From: Arenicellales bacterium
GTDB taxonomy: Bacteria; Pseudomonadota; Gammaproteobacteria; BMS3Bbin11
Assembly (NCBI GenBank): GCA_029287915.1
Contig: JARFQE010000115.1
Location: 1 to 34,968, forward strand
Direction: 5' to 3'
DNA: 34,968 bases
Shown: positions 26,872 through 34,968 of the stretch, in pieces
How the letters are laid out: every line of letters starts with the position of its first letter
How positions within the stretch are numbered: the first letter of the stretch is position 1
Program-made: the position numbers and the translations under genes
Notes under the pieces: generated by a model
Seen by the model: only the letters and a program-made list of their open reading frames with translations
Database searches by the model: none
What the model was told of the DNA's origin: nothing

Positions 26872-27014
26872 ACCGGACTGATGCATGAAGTGGTTAGATA
26901 CCTGATGAAATTTGGGGAAAAGAAAGGTACAAGTTTCCAGATAAAAGTGATTCATGTATGGTGCTGAAGATTTTGCTTGATGCTTGAAACTCGTCAATAT
27001 TTTCTATCCGTTAA

Positions 27015-27043
27015 TTGTGTGTTTCGCCTGTATATGATATAAA
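27015..27043 (+). promoter_or_regulatory. rpsB promoter with GC-rich discriminator
   Basis: TTGTGT (27015-27020) and TATAAA (27038-27043) are 17 bp apart. They are followed at once by CCGGCC, a GC-rich discriminator of the kind found in ribosomal promoters under ppGpp control. The predicted start is near 27050, giving a leader of about 167 nt before rpsB. Confidence 0.55.
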
Positions 27044-27049
27044 CCGGCC

Positions 27050-27216
27050 TCTTTTTCAGGGAATCAGTTGAAAGACCTGGAAAAAACAGTGCCAGCAATG
27101 GCGTTTTTAAAATCGATCATGGGATTTAAGCTGTGCCCGGGTGTTTGGCAAACTAATATAGATTGCCGGACTGGTGCTGCAACCCATGTGAATGTAACCC
27201 GAACGGAGAAAACAAG
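27050..27216 (+). promoter_or_regulatory. Structured rpsB 5' leader, candidate S2 control element
   Basis: The long leader can fold. GCCA-GCAA-TGGC (27091-27102) makes a stem capped by a GNRA loop and is followed by TTTTT. GGCAA/TTGCC (27147-27151 with 27163-27167) is enclosed by GGGT/ACCC (27139-27142 with 27182-27185). The rpsB leader of E. coli is known to mediate repression by S2. I have not matched this leader base by base to that element, so homology is inferred from position and structure. Confidence 0.45.
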
Positions 27217-28170
27217 ATGTCCAAGATTTCGCTTCGCGATATGCTGGAAGCTGGTGTCCATTTTGGCCACCGTACACGTTTCTGGTACCCAAAAATGCGC
27301 CCCTATATCTTCGGTGAGCGTAACCAGATACATATCATAAATCTGGAAAAAACACTTCCACTATTTGAAGACGCCTGCAATTTTCTCGGCAAGGTTGCAG
27401 CGAATGGTGGCAATGTATTATTTGTTGGTACTAAACGGCAGGCCAGTAAAGTAGTTCGTGAGGCAGCAACACGCTCTGCTTCACCCTTTGTCGACCATCG
27501 CTGGCTGGGCGGTATGTTGACTAATTTTAAGACTGTACGTAATTCGATCAAGCGTCTGAAAGAACTGGATGAACAGTTCGAAAGTGGTCAGGCGGATAAA
27601 CTGATCAAAAAGGAACGTTTGCGTCTGGAGCGTGAGCGTACCAAGTTAGAGCGTTCACTTGCCGGTATCAAAAATATGAATGGTCTGCCAGATGCGCTAT
27701 TCGTTATCGACGTTAAATATGAATACATTGCTATCGCAGAAGCCAGGAAGCTGGGCATTCCTGTAGTGGCGGTCGTTGATACCAACTGTAAACCAGAAGG
27801 TGTCGACTATATTATTCCTGGCAATGATGATGCGATCCGTTCAATTCGACTGTATGCGGAAACGATAGCTGATGCCATTATTGAAGGGCGGCATTCAGTA
27901 GCAACAGCTCCAGCAGCTGCTGCGACTGATGACTTCGTTGAAATGGATGAAGAAAAGGCAGAAGTGCTGATTGAGAAAATTAAAGCTGATGCCGACGAAA
28001 GTGCTGAACCAGAGAAAGCCAAGGTGGCAGAGTCAGCGCCAGTTGAAACAACCGCTGAAGCTGCAACAGCAACTGATGAGAAGCCTGCGCTGAAAAAGAA
28101 GGCAGTAAAGAAAAAAGCGGTGAAAAAGAAGGCAGTAAAGAAAACCGCAGCTAAAAAGGAAACTGAGTAA
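27217..28170 (+). CDS. rpsB: 30S ribosomal protein S2 with Lys/Ala-rich tail
   Basis: S2 is a small-subunit protein needed for S1 attachment. The start [18 protein letters not shown] matches the family, with CGGAG eight bases upstream; an upstream in-frame start at 27163 is rejected. The protein has 317 residues against 241 in E. coli. The core ends near residue 228 ([10 protein letters not shown]). The remaining 89 residues are first acidic and Ala/Glu-rich, then strongly basic, with a KKKAV repeat near the end. Core motifs are normal ([33 protein letters not shown]). It is the first gene of the operon. Confidence 0.97.
   Translation: MSKISLRDMLEAGVHFGHRTRFWYPKMRPYIFGERNQIHIINLEKTLPLFEDACNFLGKVAANGGNVLFVGTKRQASKVVREAATRSASPFVDHRWLGGMLTNFKTVRNSIKRLKELDEQFESGQADKLIKKERLRLERERTKLERSLAGIKNMNGLPDALFVIDVKYEYIAIAEARKLGIPVVAVVDTNCKPEGVDYIIPGNDDAIRSIRLYAETIADAIIEGRHSVATAPAAAATDDFVEMDEEKAEVLIEKIKADADESAEPEKAKVAESAPVETTAEAATATDEKPALKKKAVKKKAVKKKAVKKTAAKKETE
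28091..28144 (+). repeat. 30-bp direct repeat encoding KKKAV units
   Basis: A 24-base sequence starting tgaaaaagaaggcagtaaag occurs identically at 28091-28114 and 28121-28144. The spacing of 30 bp is two five-codon units. It lies in the S2 tail and encodes K-K-K-A-V repeats. The exact DNA match suggests recent duplication. Confidence 0.9.
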
Positions 28171-28198
28171 ATTACTTCAGGACTGGCAGTCAAGGCAG

Positions 28199-28238
28199 GT
28201 GAGATAGGCCTGGTTAAATAGAACCTGGCAAATCTCAC
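28199..28238 (+). promoter_or_regulatory. rpsB-tsf intergenic hairpin (possible attenuator)
   Basis: A perfect seven-pair stem GTGAGAT/ATCTCAC encloses a further imperfect stem (GCC/GGC and GGTT/AACC) with a six-base loop AAATAG. TTTTT follows, six bases beyond the base of the stem. A partial terminator between rpsB and tsf is known in E. coli. This one could do the same, although the T-run is not directly adjacent, as a strong terminator would require. Confidence 0.55.
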
Positions 28239-28276
28239 GTATGATTTTTGGTATGAATGAATAGAGGATTATTGAG

Positions 28277-29161
28277 ATGGCTATCACCGCATCTATGGTT
28301 AAGGAACTGCGCGAACGAACCAGTGCAGGCATGATGGAATGTAAAAAAGCACTGTCTGAAACAGATGGTGATATGGAAGCAGCGGTACAGCTGCTACGCA
28401 CCAGTGGTGCTGCAAAGGCTGACAAAAAGGCCGGACGTGTTGCAGCAGAGGGTGTGGTCAGTATTTATATTAGTGATGACAGGAAGTTAGGCGTTATTGT
28501 TGAAGTAAATTCTGAAACTGATTTTGTTGCTAAAGGTGACGATTTTCAGAAATTTGCTGCGGATATTGCTGCTGTTGTGGCAGCGACCAACCCGGCAGAT
28601 ATTGATGCTTTAAATGCAACAAAGCTTTCATCTGGTGAAACGGTTGATGAGGCCCGCCGTGCACTGATTGCAAAGCTTGGAGAAAACATCACCGTTCGCC
28701 GCTTTGAAAGGATTGAAGCTGAGGGTGATGCAGTTGTTAGCAGCTATCAGCATGGTCTGAAAATTGGAGTGCTGGTGGAAAGTGTTGGTGGTAATAAAGA
28801 TCTGGGCAAGGATCTGGCTATGCATATTGCCGCCATGAAACCAATTTGTGTTAGCACTGACCAGGTTCCAGCTGAAGCAGTAGAGAAAGAAAAAGAAGTC
28901 TTTTCCGCACAGGCTGCTGAAAGCGGTAAACCAGCAGAGATCATTGAGAAAATGATTAGCGGTCGTATCAATAAGTTCCTTAATGAAGTTGCACTGCATG
29001 GTCAGGACTTCGTTAAAGATTCCAGCACCTCTGTCGGTAAGCTTCTGAAGGCTGAAAATGCTAATGTTGTTAAGTTCACTCGCGTAGAAGTAGGTGAAGG
29101 TATTGAGAAGAAGGTTGAAGATTTTGCAGCTGAGGTGGCCGCACAGGCTAAAGGGGTTTGA
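28277..29161 (+). CDS. tsf: Elongation factor Ts
   Basis: EF-Ts exchanges GDP for GTP on EF-Tu. It has 294 residues, near the E. coli 283. The N-terminal UBA-like domain carries [19 protein letters not shown] (about 7-25), followed by the [10 protein letters not shown] motif (about 81-90) that inserts into EF-Tu, and two core subdomains with HIAAMKP. The ATG at 28277 has an AGAGGA site upstream. The stop overlaps the first possible start of pyrH. Confidence 0.97.
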   Translation: MAITASMVKELRERTSAGMMECKKALSETDGDMEAAVQLLRTSGAAKADKKAGRVAAEGVVSIYISDDRKLGVIVEVNSETDFVAKGDDFQKFAADIAAVVAATNPADIDALNATKLSSGETVDEARRALIAKLGENITVRRFERIEAEGDAVVSSYQHGLKIGVLVESVGGNKDLGKDLAMHIAAMKPICVSTDQVPAEAVEKEKEVFSAQAAESGKPAEIIEKMISGRINKFLNEVALHGQDFVKDSSTSVGKLLKAENANVVKFTRVEVGEGIEKKVEDFAAEVAAQAKGV

Positions 29162-29163
29162 CA

Positions 29164-29898
29164 GTGAGCGGATCCCGTTCTGATTCCGGTATCCGCCGCA
29201 TCCTTCTGAAACTCAGTGGTGAAGCCCTGATGGGAGATCAGGAATTCGGTGTCAGCCAGGATATGCTGGAATACATCAGTGCTGAGATTAATACTGCCGT
29301 CCAGCGAGGTATACAGGTTGGTGTAGTCATTGGTGGTGGTAACATTTTCCGCGGCATGTCTGGTGCAGCCCTGAACATGGGAAGGGTATCCGCGGATCAG
29401 ATGGGTATGCTGGCGACGGTAATGAATGCTATTGCTATTGCGGAAAATCTCAACCGTAACGATATCCCGGCAAAGGTGTTATCAGCTATTACTGTCGGCA
29501 CATTCACTGAAACATTTAGTCGTCGCCTCGCACTGAAATATCTTGAAGCTGGTACCGTTGTAGTTTTTGCCGCAGGAACGGGCAACCCATATTTTACCAC
29601 AGACACGGCTGCAAGCCTGCGAGCAGTTGAAATTGGCGCTGACCTGCTATTGAAAGCAACCCAGGTAGATGGTGTCTATGATGCCGATCCAAAAGCTGTC
29701 AACTCAGCCACAAAATTCAAGCAACTCAGGTTTGATGAGGTCCTCACGCGCCAGTTGGGTGTCATGGACCTGACGGCAATTACACTTTGCCTTGAAAACG
29801 ATTTGCCACTTCGTGTATACGCAATGCGCTCAGCGGGAGCTCTTGCTAGAATACTTGATGGAAAAGATGAAGGGACACTGGTTACCAACCAGTCATAA
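29164..29898 (+). CDS. pyrH: UMP kinase
   Basis: PyrH phosphorylates UMP to UDP and is hexameric and GTP-activated. It has 244 residues from the chosen start. Motifs are LLKLSGEALMG near the N-terminus, GGGNIFRG, MGMLATVMNA, and the C-terminal DLTAITLCLENDLP. GTG 29164 is chosen because AAGGGG lies seven bases before it; TTG 29158, overlapping the tsf stop, would leave almost no spacing. It supplies UDP and UTP, linking to pyrE elsewhere in the window. Confidence 0.96.
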   Translation: MSGSRSDSGIRRILLKLSGEALMGDQEFGVSQDMLEYISAEINTAVQRGIQVGVVIGGGNIFRGMSGAALNMGRVSADQMGMLATVMNAIAIAENLNRNDIPAKVLSAITVGTFTETFSRRLALKYLEAGTVVVFAAGTGNPYFTTDTAASLRAVEIGADLLLKATQVDGVYDADPKAVNSATKFKQLRFDEVLTRQLGVMDLTAITLCLENDLPLRVYAMRSAGALARILDGKDEGTLVTNQS

Positions 29899-29938
29899 CA
29901 CAGATTTATAACGATACTGGCAGCACGGGAAGAAGAAA

Positions 29939-30496
29939 ATGATTAATGAAATCCTTGATGATGCAAAGACACGCATGAACAAAAGTGTCGAGTCATTGAA
30001 AAATGAGTTGTCACGATTGCGTACAGGCAGAGCGAACACGGCGCTACTGGAAAATATTAAAGTTGACTATTATGGAAATCCAAGCCCGCTAAATCAGGTA
30101 GCAAACGTCACTGTCGCCGATTCACGGACTCTCGGCGTGCAACCGTGGGAAAAAGGAATGGTACAGGTAATTGAGAAGGCTATTCTTGAGTCTGATCTTG
30201 GTCTCAACCCGATGTCAGCTGGCGACATGATTCGCATTCCCATTCCTCCTCTGACACAGGAACGTAGAATGGATCTCGTTAAGCTGGTCAAAAGTGAGGG
30301 CGAGGGCGGCAAGGTAGCAGTCAGAAATATCCGTCGTGATGCGATATCTCACATCAAGGAATTGTTAAAAGAAAAGGAAATTTCTCAGGATGATGAACAC
30401 CGTGCTGAAGAGCAGGTGCAGAAGCTGACTGATTCATATATTAGCAAAATTGACAGTCTGCTTAAGGAAAAAGAAGAAGAGTTGATGGAGATTTAG
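29939..30496 (+). CDS. frr: Ribosome recycling factor
   Basis: Frr, with EF-G, splits post-termination ribosomes. It has 185 residues, the standard length, all-helical domain I plus small domain II. The typical stretches are [20 protein letters not shown] (split across about 29-48), [13 protein letters not shown], and [23 protein letters not shown] near 110-132. The ATG at 29939 has GGAAG about nine bases upstream. It follows pyrH by 40 bp. Confidence 0.97.
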   Translation: MINEILDDAKTRMNKSVESLKNELSRLRTGRANTALLENIKVDYYGNPSPLNQVANVTVADSRTLGVQPWEKGMVQVIEKAILESDLGLNPMSAGDMIRIPIPPLTQERRMDLVKLVKSEGEGGKVAVRNIRRDAISHIKELLKEKEISQDDEHRAEEQVQKLTDSYISKIDSLLKEKEEELMEI

Positions 30497-30594
30497 GACG
30501 CTTTGGTTTTTTTGCATTCTCGATTCTTTAGTTGCCCTTTAAGAATCTAATAGGGTGGGCTAAACTGTTGCCTTTCCCTTCCCGATACGGATTT

Positions 30595-31395
30595 ATGTCT
30601 CCGGTTGAAAATAAAATATCACCCTGTGTAAAGAACCCTGATCCTGCTATCCCTCGTCACATTGCAGTGATCATGGATGGGAATGGTCGCTGGGCGAAAA
30701 GCCGCGGGCAATCAAGAATCATGGGGCACAGAAAAGGTGCTGAATCCGTCCGTCGAATCATTCGTTTGAGTGGTGACCGGGGCGTTGAGTATCTGACATT
30801 ATTTGCCTTTAGCAGTGAAAACTGGCAACGCCCACCGCGAGAAGTCAAACTGCTGATGGAGCTTTTTATTTCCGTTCTGGAAAAGGACATCGATATACTG
30901 GTTGAGAATGGTGTACGTTTGCGCATCGTTGGTGACCTGAAACGTTTTGGAAATCGCATCTGCAAGCTGATCAAAAAAGCAGAATTGCGTACAGCGAGTA
31001 ATAGTTGTATGCAATTGACGATTGCAGCAAATTACGGCGGCCGATGGGATATCACACAGGCATGTCAGCAATTGGCAGCAAAATCCAGTTCTGGTGAGAT
31101 TAATCCAGATGAAATAAATGAGGAGTTGCTCAGTCGCCATCTGGTTACTGATGGGATGCCTGATCCTGATTTGTTTATCCGCACAGGAGGAGAGAAACGA
31201 ATCAGTAATTTTCTCATCTGGCAACTGGCATATACTGAATTGTATTTCACCGACGTGCTTTGGCCTGATTTTTCAAAGCAGAACTTTGCAGATGCTTTGC
31301 AATGGTTTGCAAAGCGTGAGCGACGTTTTGGTAAAACCAGTGAGCAAATACTTTCCCAGGCCCTGGATAACAGGCATTCAGAGGTGTCAAAATGA
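30595..31395 (+). CDS. uppS: Undecaprenyl diphosphate synthase
   Basis: UppS condenses eight isopentenyl units onto farnesyl diphosphate in cis, giving the lipid carrier for peptidoglycan and O-antigen. It has 266 residues. Motifs are HIAVIMDGNGRWAKSRG (catalytic Asp), SSENWQRP, and LFIRTGGEKRISNFLIWQ with the allylic-diphosphate Arg, then LYFTDVLWPDF. The ATG at 30595 has ACGGA nearby; a TTG at 30532 is possible but adds 21 atypical residues. It follows frr by 98 bp with no clear hairpin terminator. Confidence 0.96.
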   Translation: MSPVENKISPCVKNPDPAIPRHIAVIMDGNGRWAKSRGQSRIMGHRKGAESVRRIIRLSGDRGVEYLTLFAFSSENWQRPPREVKLLMELFISVLEKDIDILVENGVRLRIVGDLKRFGNRICKLIKKAELRTASNSCMQLTIAANYGGRWDITQACQQLAAKSSSGEINPDEINEELLSRHLVTDGMPDPDLFIRTGGEKRISNFLIWQLAYTELYFTDVLWPDFSKQNFADALQWFAKRERRFGKTSEQILSQALDNRHSEVSK

Positions 31396-31629
31396 CCCAC
31401 ATCCAGTCGTGGCTGCTCACCGGCAATAGCAATTACTTGTCATCTTACGTAACTGAGAGCCGAATGATTATGGGACATTACGCTGGGCTTGCCTGTGCTT
31501 GCGCACGGATTTCATTATTGAAATTTGTGTTAGCAGCACGACGTCAGCGATTTGTTTTCTCGACGCGAATGTCAACACCCAGGCTGAGTGACAATCATGC
31601 AAGGTTCGGATGAGCCGACAAAGCAGGTC
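31396..31629 (+). other. uppS-cdsA spacer with a doubtful 73-codon frame
   Basis: This spacer is unusually long for the operon. An open frame from ATG 31392, which overlaps the uppS stop as ATGA, runs to 31613 and past two in-frame alternative starts of cdsA. Its product is Arg-, Ser- and Cys-rich and unlike any family I know. No terminator or clear promoter is seen. Confidence 0.4.
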
Positions 31630-32481
31630 ATGCTTAAACAGCGCCTATTGACCGCTGCAGTCCTGATGCCGATATTTCTTGCGGCATTATTTTTGATGGA
31701 TGAGTTGGGATTTTCGATCTTATTAGCTGTAGTTCTTGCTCTTAGTCTGTTTGAGTGGGCTAACTTAAGTGGTATCCAGTCTCACACTATCAAAGGTATT
31801 TATATCGCGGCAGGTATTATCATTGCAGCAATGTTTCTGTATTCCGGTGTGGTGGGACAGGAGCTATTTATCATTGTGTTCGCTCTCTGGCTAGTCGTGG
31901 TATATCGTTTGTTTCAGTTTGCTAAGCGTGAGCATGCATACAAAAGCGCACTAGGAAATGGTCCATTGGCGTGGCTGGATGGTTATTTCGTACTCATCCC
32001 TACGGTATTGGGTCTGCAGGCGTTGAAGGCGTATGACTCTGCCGCACCTCAACTGCTACTGATTTTTTTCTTCATTATCTGGTCAGCAGATACGGGTGCT
32101 TATCTGGCGGGACGCACCTGGGGCAAGCATAAACTGGCTCCCAGAATCAGTCCTGGGAAAACAATTGAGGGTCTCATAGGTGGCCTGCTGGCGGCATTAG
32201 TTGTTGCAGCCCTGGCTGCTGCGCTGGTGTGGGAGCTATCACTGCAGGAGTTACTACTGTGGCTGCTGGCGGTGGCAATTGTCACACTTTTCTCGGTCGT
32301 AGGTGATCTATTCGAGAGCATTTACAAGCGTCGGGCAGGTGTTAAGGATTCAGGTAAACTATTACCCGGGCATGGTGGGATACTTGATCGTATTGATAGT
32401 ACCTGTGCAGCTTTACCGTCCTATATGCTGGTACTTTATCAGTTTGATCTGCTTGCTGCTACAGGCACTTCTTTATCGTGA
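31630..32481 (+). CDS. cdsA: Phosphatidate cytidylyltransferase
   Basis: CdsA makes CDP-diacylglycerol from phosphatidate and CTP at the inner membrane, the branch point of phospholipid synthesis. It has 283 residues from MLKQRLLTAAVLMP, the usual family start. Earlier in-frame GTG 31588 and ATG 31597 would add 14 and 11 residues and cannot be excluded. About eight helices are seen. The family signature is SADTGAYLAGR, then KLAPRISPGKTIEG, and GDLFESIYKRRAGVKDSGKL with LPGHGGILDRIDS. The stop overlaps the dxr GTG start as GTGA. Confidence 0.95.
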   Translation: MLKQRLLTAAVLMPIFLAALFLMDELGFSILLAVVLALSLFEWANLSGIQSHTIKGIYIAAGIIIAAMFLYSGVVGQELFIIVFALWLVVVYRLFQFAKREHAYKSALGNGPLAWLDGYFVLIPTVLGLQALKAYDSAAPQLLLIFFFIIWSADTGAYLAGRTWGKHKLAPRISPGKTIEGLIGGLLAALVVAALAAALVWELSLQELLLWLLAVAIVTLFSVVGDLFESIYKRRAGVKDSGKLLPGHGGILDRIDSTCAALPSYMLVLYQFDLLAATGTSLS

Positions 32482-33695
32482 AACAGCAGGGCATTTGTAT
32501 TCTGGGGTCTACCGGAACTATAGGCATCAATACCCTGGATGTAGTTCGGCGCCATCCACAGAAATTCAAGGTCATCGCGCTGACAGCCAATCGACAACTT
32601 AAACTGATGCTCCAGCAATGTCAGGAATGGCAGCCAGACTTTGTCGTGATGTCAAATCCTGAAGCAGCTACAGAACTCACGGATGCGTTAGAGCAGAAAG
32701 GACTTTCTACCCGTGTGTTAGCTGGGATGTCAGAGCTTAGTGAAGTTGTTCTGCATGACTCAGTGGACACCGTTATGGCCGGCATTGTAGGTGCTGCAGG
32801 TCTGCTGCCGACATTGGCTGCCGTCAAAGCCGGTAAGCGGGTTCTGATTGCAAACAAGGAACCACTGGTCATGATGGGGCAGGTTTTCGTTGAAGAGGCG
32901 AAACGCTCCGGAGCAGTTCTGTTACCGATTGACAGTGAACATAACGCTATTTTTCAGTGTCTACCTGCCACTGTACAGCAAGCAACAGCAGCGCCGGTTC
33001 AGCATACGCTGTCAGAATACGGGATTTGTCGAATATTGCTTACAGGTTCAGGAGGGCCTTTCCTGCACCGAAACAGCGATGATCTTGCCACAATCACACC
33101 GGATCAGGCCTGTGCTCACCCGAATTGGGTAATGGGGAGAAAGATTTCAGTAGATTCAGCAACCATGATGAATAAAGGGCTTGAACTTATCGAGGCCTGC
33201 GCGCTGTTCTCTACCGATCCTGATCAGATTGATATTGTCGTACATCCTCAAAGTGTTATCCATTCTATGGTTGAATATACTGATGGTTCTATCCTGGCTC
33301 AGCTGGGTAATCCGGATATGAGAACACCAATTGCTCATGCCCTGGCATGGCCTGAACGCATAGATGCGGGAGTAGAACGACTGGATCTGATGAAAATGTC
33401 AGCTTTAGAGTTCCAGGCACCGGATGTGTTAAAATTTCCGTCTCTTACATTAGCTCGTCAGGCAGCTGAAACAGGTGGAACCCTGCCCGCAATATTGAAT
33501 GCGGGAAACGAAGTTGGCGTGCAGTCTTTTCTTGATGGGGCAATTCGTTTTGATCAGATAATCCATCTGGTGGAAGAGACGATGGAGGCAGTGGAATCTG
33601 TATCATATCAGGGTCTGGAAAGTGTTCTGGCAGCTGATCAACGTGCACGACAGTTTGCTGAAGATCGGGTTCAGGCTCTAAATCAGAATAAATAA
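32478..33695 (+). CDS. dxr: 1-deoxy-D-xylulose-5-phosphate reductoisomerase
   Basis: Dxr makes 2-C-methylerythritol 4-phosphate, the first committed step of the MEP isoprenoid pathway, using NADPH. It has 405 residues, normal length. The nucleotide fold GSTGTIGINTLDV is at about 8-20. The metal site is PIDSEHNAIFQ, and the flexible loop and substrate site are in SVDSATMMNKGLE and VVHPQSVIHSMVEY. The usual NKESLV/NKEALV reads NKEPLV here, a small oddity. It starts at GTG 32478, overlapping the cdsA stop by four bases, and its product feeds uppS. Confidence 0.97.
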   Translation: MKQQGICILGSTGTIGINTLDVVRRHPQKFKVIALTANRQLKLMLQQCQEWQPDFVVMSNPEAATELTDALEQKGLSTRVLAGMSELSEVVLHDSVDTVMAGIVGAAGLLPTLAAVKAGKRVLIANKEPLVMMGQVFVEEAKRSGAVLLPIDSEHNAIFQCLPATVQQATAAPVQHTLSEYGICRILLTGSGGPFLHRNSDDLATITPDQACAHPNWVMGRKISVDSATMMNKGLELIEACALFSTDPDQIDIVVHPQSVIHSMVEYTDGSILAQLGNPDMRTPIAHALAWPERIDAGVERLDLMKMSALEFQAPDVLKFPSLTLARQAAETGGTLPAILNAGNEVGVQSFLDGAIRFDQIIHLVEETMEAVESVSYQGLESVLAADQRARQFAEDRVQALNQNK

Positions 33696-33701
33696 TAATT
33701 C

Positions 33702-33719
33702 AATTAATTAATTAATTAA
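33702..33719 (+). repeat. (AATT)n simple repeat before rseP
   Basis: AATT is repeated four and a half times between the dxr stop (33695) and the rseP ATG (33726), where a ribosome site would be expected. No purine-rich site is seen in the 30-bp spacer. Confidence 0.9.
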
Positions 33720-33725
33720 ATCAAT

Positions 33726-34968
33726 ATGTTAGAGTTTTTATATAGTATCGCCGGGTTTATTATTGCTTTGGGCATTCTCGTTGCTGTGCACGAGTTTGGT
33801 CATTTCTGGGTAGCTAGAAAACTCGGCATTAAAGTATTGAAGTTCTCTGTCGGATTTGGCAGGGCTATCTGGTCACGCACGGCGAATGATGGCACTGTTT
33901 ATGCGGTCGGCGTAATCCCGCTTGGCGGCTATGTCAAGATGCTGGATGAGAATGAAGGTGATGTTGCTGTAGAAGAGCAACACCGTGCATTCAACCGCCA
34001 GCCTATCTGGAAGCGGAGTCTTGTGGTGCTGGCAGGCCCTATGTTTAATTTCTTTTTTGCCATCGCTGCCTACAGTCTTGTTTTCGTCAACGGGGTGGAA
34101 GGCATTACTCCTGTTGTTGGCAAGGTTGTAGAGGGTTCTGTTGCAGAAGCAGATGGTTTCCGTAACGGGGATGTTCTGCTTTCACTTGATGGAAAAAAGC
34201 TGAATTCATGGCAGGAGCAACGACTGTATTTGTTCAGTAAGGCTCTGGCACGTAAAACTGTTAGTTATGAAGTCAGGACAAGTGATGGTCAGGAAATACG
34301 CCGTACTCTGAACCTGGCTAATGTACCTATGTCAGAAATCGATGCCGGGCTGGTCGCCGAAGGGATTGGCCTGATTGGCTGGTATCCAACAGTGCCACCA
34401 GTCATTGACCAGGTGATCAGTGGTAAACCGGCAGTCAGGGCAGGTTTCCTGCCAGGTGATTTAATTACAGCTGTAGATGGCGAGAAAGTAGCAAGCTGGA
34501 ATGAAGTTGTGCAATTGATTTCAGATAATCCTGGTAAGCCGCTGCGGATTGTTGTAAGCCGGAACGGTTTTTTTGAATCGATATCAGTTATCCCTGAGGT
34601 GGTTATTGATGGGGAGAAGCAGATCGGGCGCATAGGAATTAGCGTAAAGCCGATAGAAATTCCTGAAGACAGGATCGTCAACACCAATTATGGTCTCATG
34701 GAGTCTCTATATCGCGGAACAGAGACAACCTGGATGATGTCCGTTCTTACACTGCGCATGTTGGTAAAAATGGTTACCCTGGAGGTTTCAAGCAAGAATA
34801 TCAGCGGTCCTATTACCATAGCTCAGTATGCGGGCAAATCGGCTCAGGTAGGATTAACCAGTTTCATTTTGTTCCTTGCAATCGTAAGTGTCAGTCTCGG
34901 CGTACTAAATCTACTACCGATACCGATTCTCGACGGCGGTCATTTGCTATACCATTTGATTGAAGTTA
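33726..34968 (+). CDS. rseP: Site-2 intramembrane protease RseP (3' end cut by window edge)
   Basis: RseP cleaves the anti-sigma factor RseA within the membrane after DegS, releasing sigma-E in envelope stress, and also clears signal-peptide remnants. The first 414 residues are visible of roughly 450. The zinc motif HEFGH is at 22-26 in the first helix. Two periplasmic PDZ domains lie in about 115-300 (VVGKVVEGSVAEADGFRNGDVLLSLDG is the first, split here). The second metal motif LDGG (PIPILDGGHLLYH) is near the edge. It starts at ATG 33726 without a ribosome site. bamA and skp usually follow in this operon but lie outside the window. Confidence 0.95.
   Translation, partial: MLEFLYSIAGFIIALGILVAVHEFGHFWVARKLGIKVLKFSVGFGRAIWSRTANDGTVYAVGVIPLGGYVKMLDENEGDVAVEEQHRAFNRQPIWKRSLVVLAGPMFNFFFAIAAYSLVFVNGVEGITPVVGKVVEGSVAEADGFRNGDVLLSLDGKKLNSWQEQRLYLFSKALARKTVSYEVRTSDGQEIRRTLNLANVPMSEIDAGLVAEGIGLIGWYPTVPPVIDQVISGKPAVRAGFLPGDLITAVDGEKVASWNEVVQLISDNPGKPLRIVVSRNGFFESISVIPEVVIDGEKQIGRIGISVKPIEIPEDRIVNTNYGLMESLYRGTETTWMMSVLTLRMLVKMVTLEVSSKNISGPITIAQYAGKSAQVGLTSFILFLAIVSVSLGVLNLLPIPILDGGHLLYHLIEV

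Noticed and set aside
27091-27108. Intrinsic terminator in the rpsB leader (stem plus TTTTT)
   Set aside because: The stem has only four or five pairs, too weak for efficient termination. It is kept only as part of the leader structure.
27163-27216. Extended rpsB start (18 extra residues)
   Set aside because: The extra part lies in the structured leader, and the S2 start [10 protein letters not shown] has a proper ribosome site.
27807-28238. Long minus-strand frame opposite rpsB
   Set aside because: It is a by-product of the Lys/Ala-rich S2 tail read in reverse (Phe/Ala repeats), with no ribosome site.

Overview
The window is a stretch of chromosome from a gammaproteobacterium with moderate G+C (mid-40s percent by eye). 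The assignment rests on gene content and order: the rpsB-tsf-pyrH-frr-uppS-cdsA-dxr-rseP run, divergent from map-glnD-dapC-dapD-yffB-dapE; pyrE divergent from an exonuclease III/Crc-type gene; and glnK-amtB next to ubiK and comM. I cannot name the genus. I see no insertion sequence, prophage, CRISPR array, rRNA or tRNA gene, so this is core genome with a small accessory middle.

Layout. (1) 1-2.4 kb, minus strand: a nitrogen module with a complete P-II gene, amtB, a strong intrinsic terminator, then a second P-II gene cut by the left edge. A sigma-54 promoter and two NtrC-type sites precede it. (2) 2.4-4.5 kb, plus strand: ubiK, four 15-bp tandem repeats, and comM. (3) 4.5-9 kb, minus strand: pyrE, cca, an unrecognised 624-residue single-span membrane protein and an isoprenylcysteine-methyltransferase-like membrane enzyme. 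(4) 9-13.9 kb: a Crc-clade exonuclease III with an intact active site, a metallophosphoesterase, a bacterial homologue of archaeal CDP-archaeol synthase, an AEC-type permease and a small unknown membrane protein, separated by two roughly 500-bp gaps in which I see no gene. (5) 13.9-17.4 kb: a small unknown protein (minus), then nhaA, a MoaD-like protein, a TauD-like dioxygenase and a YbeL-like zinc-ribbon protein. (6) 17.4-26.8 kb, minus strand: map-glnD-dapC-dapD-yffB-dapE, with a PP2C phosphatase and a beta-CASP metallo-beta-lactamase RNase attached by two ATGA overlaps. (7) 27-35 kb, plus strand: the rpsB-to-rseP operon, with rseP cut by the right edge.

How the parts work together. GlnD (region 6) is the enzyme expected to uridylylate the P-II proteins of region 1, which in turn gate AmtB, so the window holds most of a nitrogen-sensing circuit. 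The dap genes make meso-diaminopimelate, and uppS, cdsA, dxr and rseP serve isoprenoid, undecaprenyl and phospholipid synthesis and envelope stress, so regions 6 and 7 join translation, nitrogen status and envelope growth.

I found no clear new multi-gene defence or metabolic system. The best leads are the PP2C/beta-CASP pair attached to dapE, the CarS homologue, the 624-residue membrane protein, the double P-II arrangement with its glnA-like promoter, and the 15-bp-period repeats at the ends of ubiK and rpsB.
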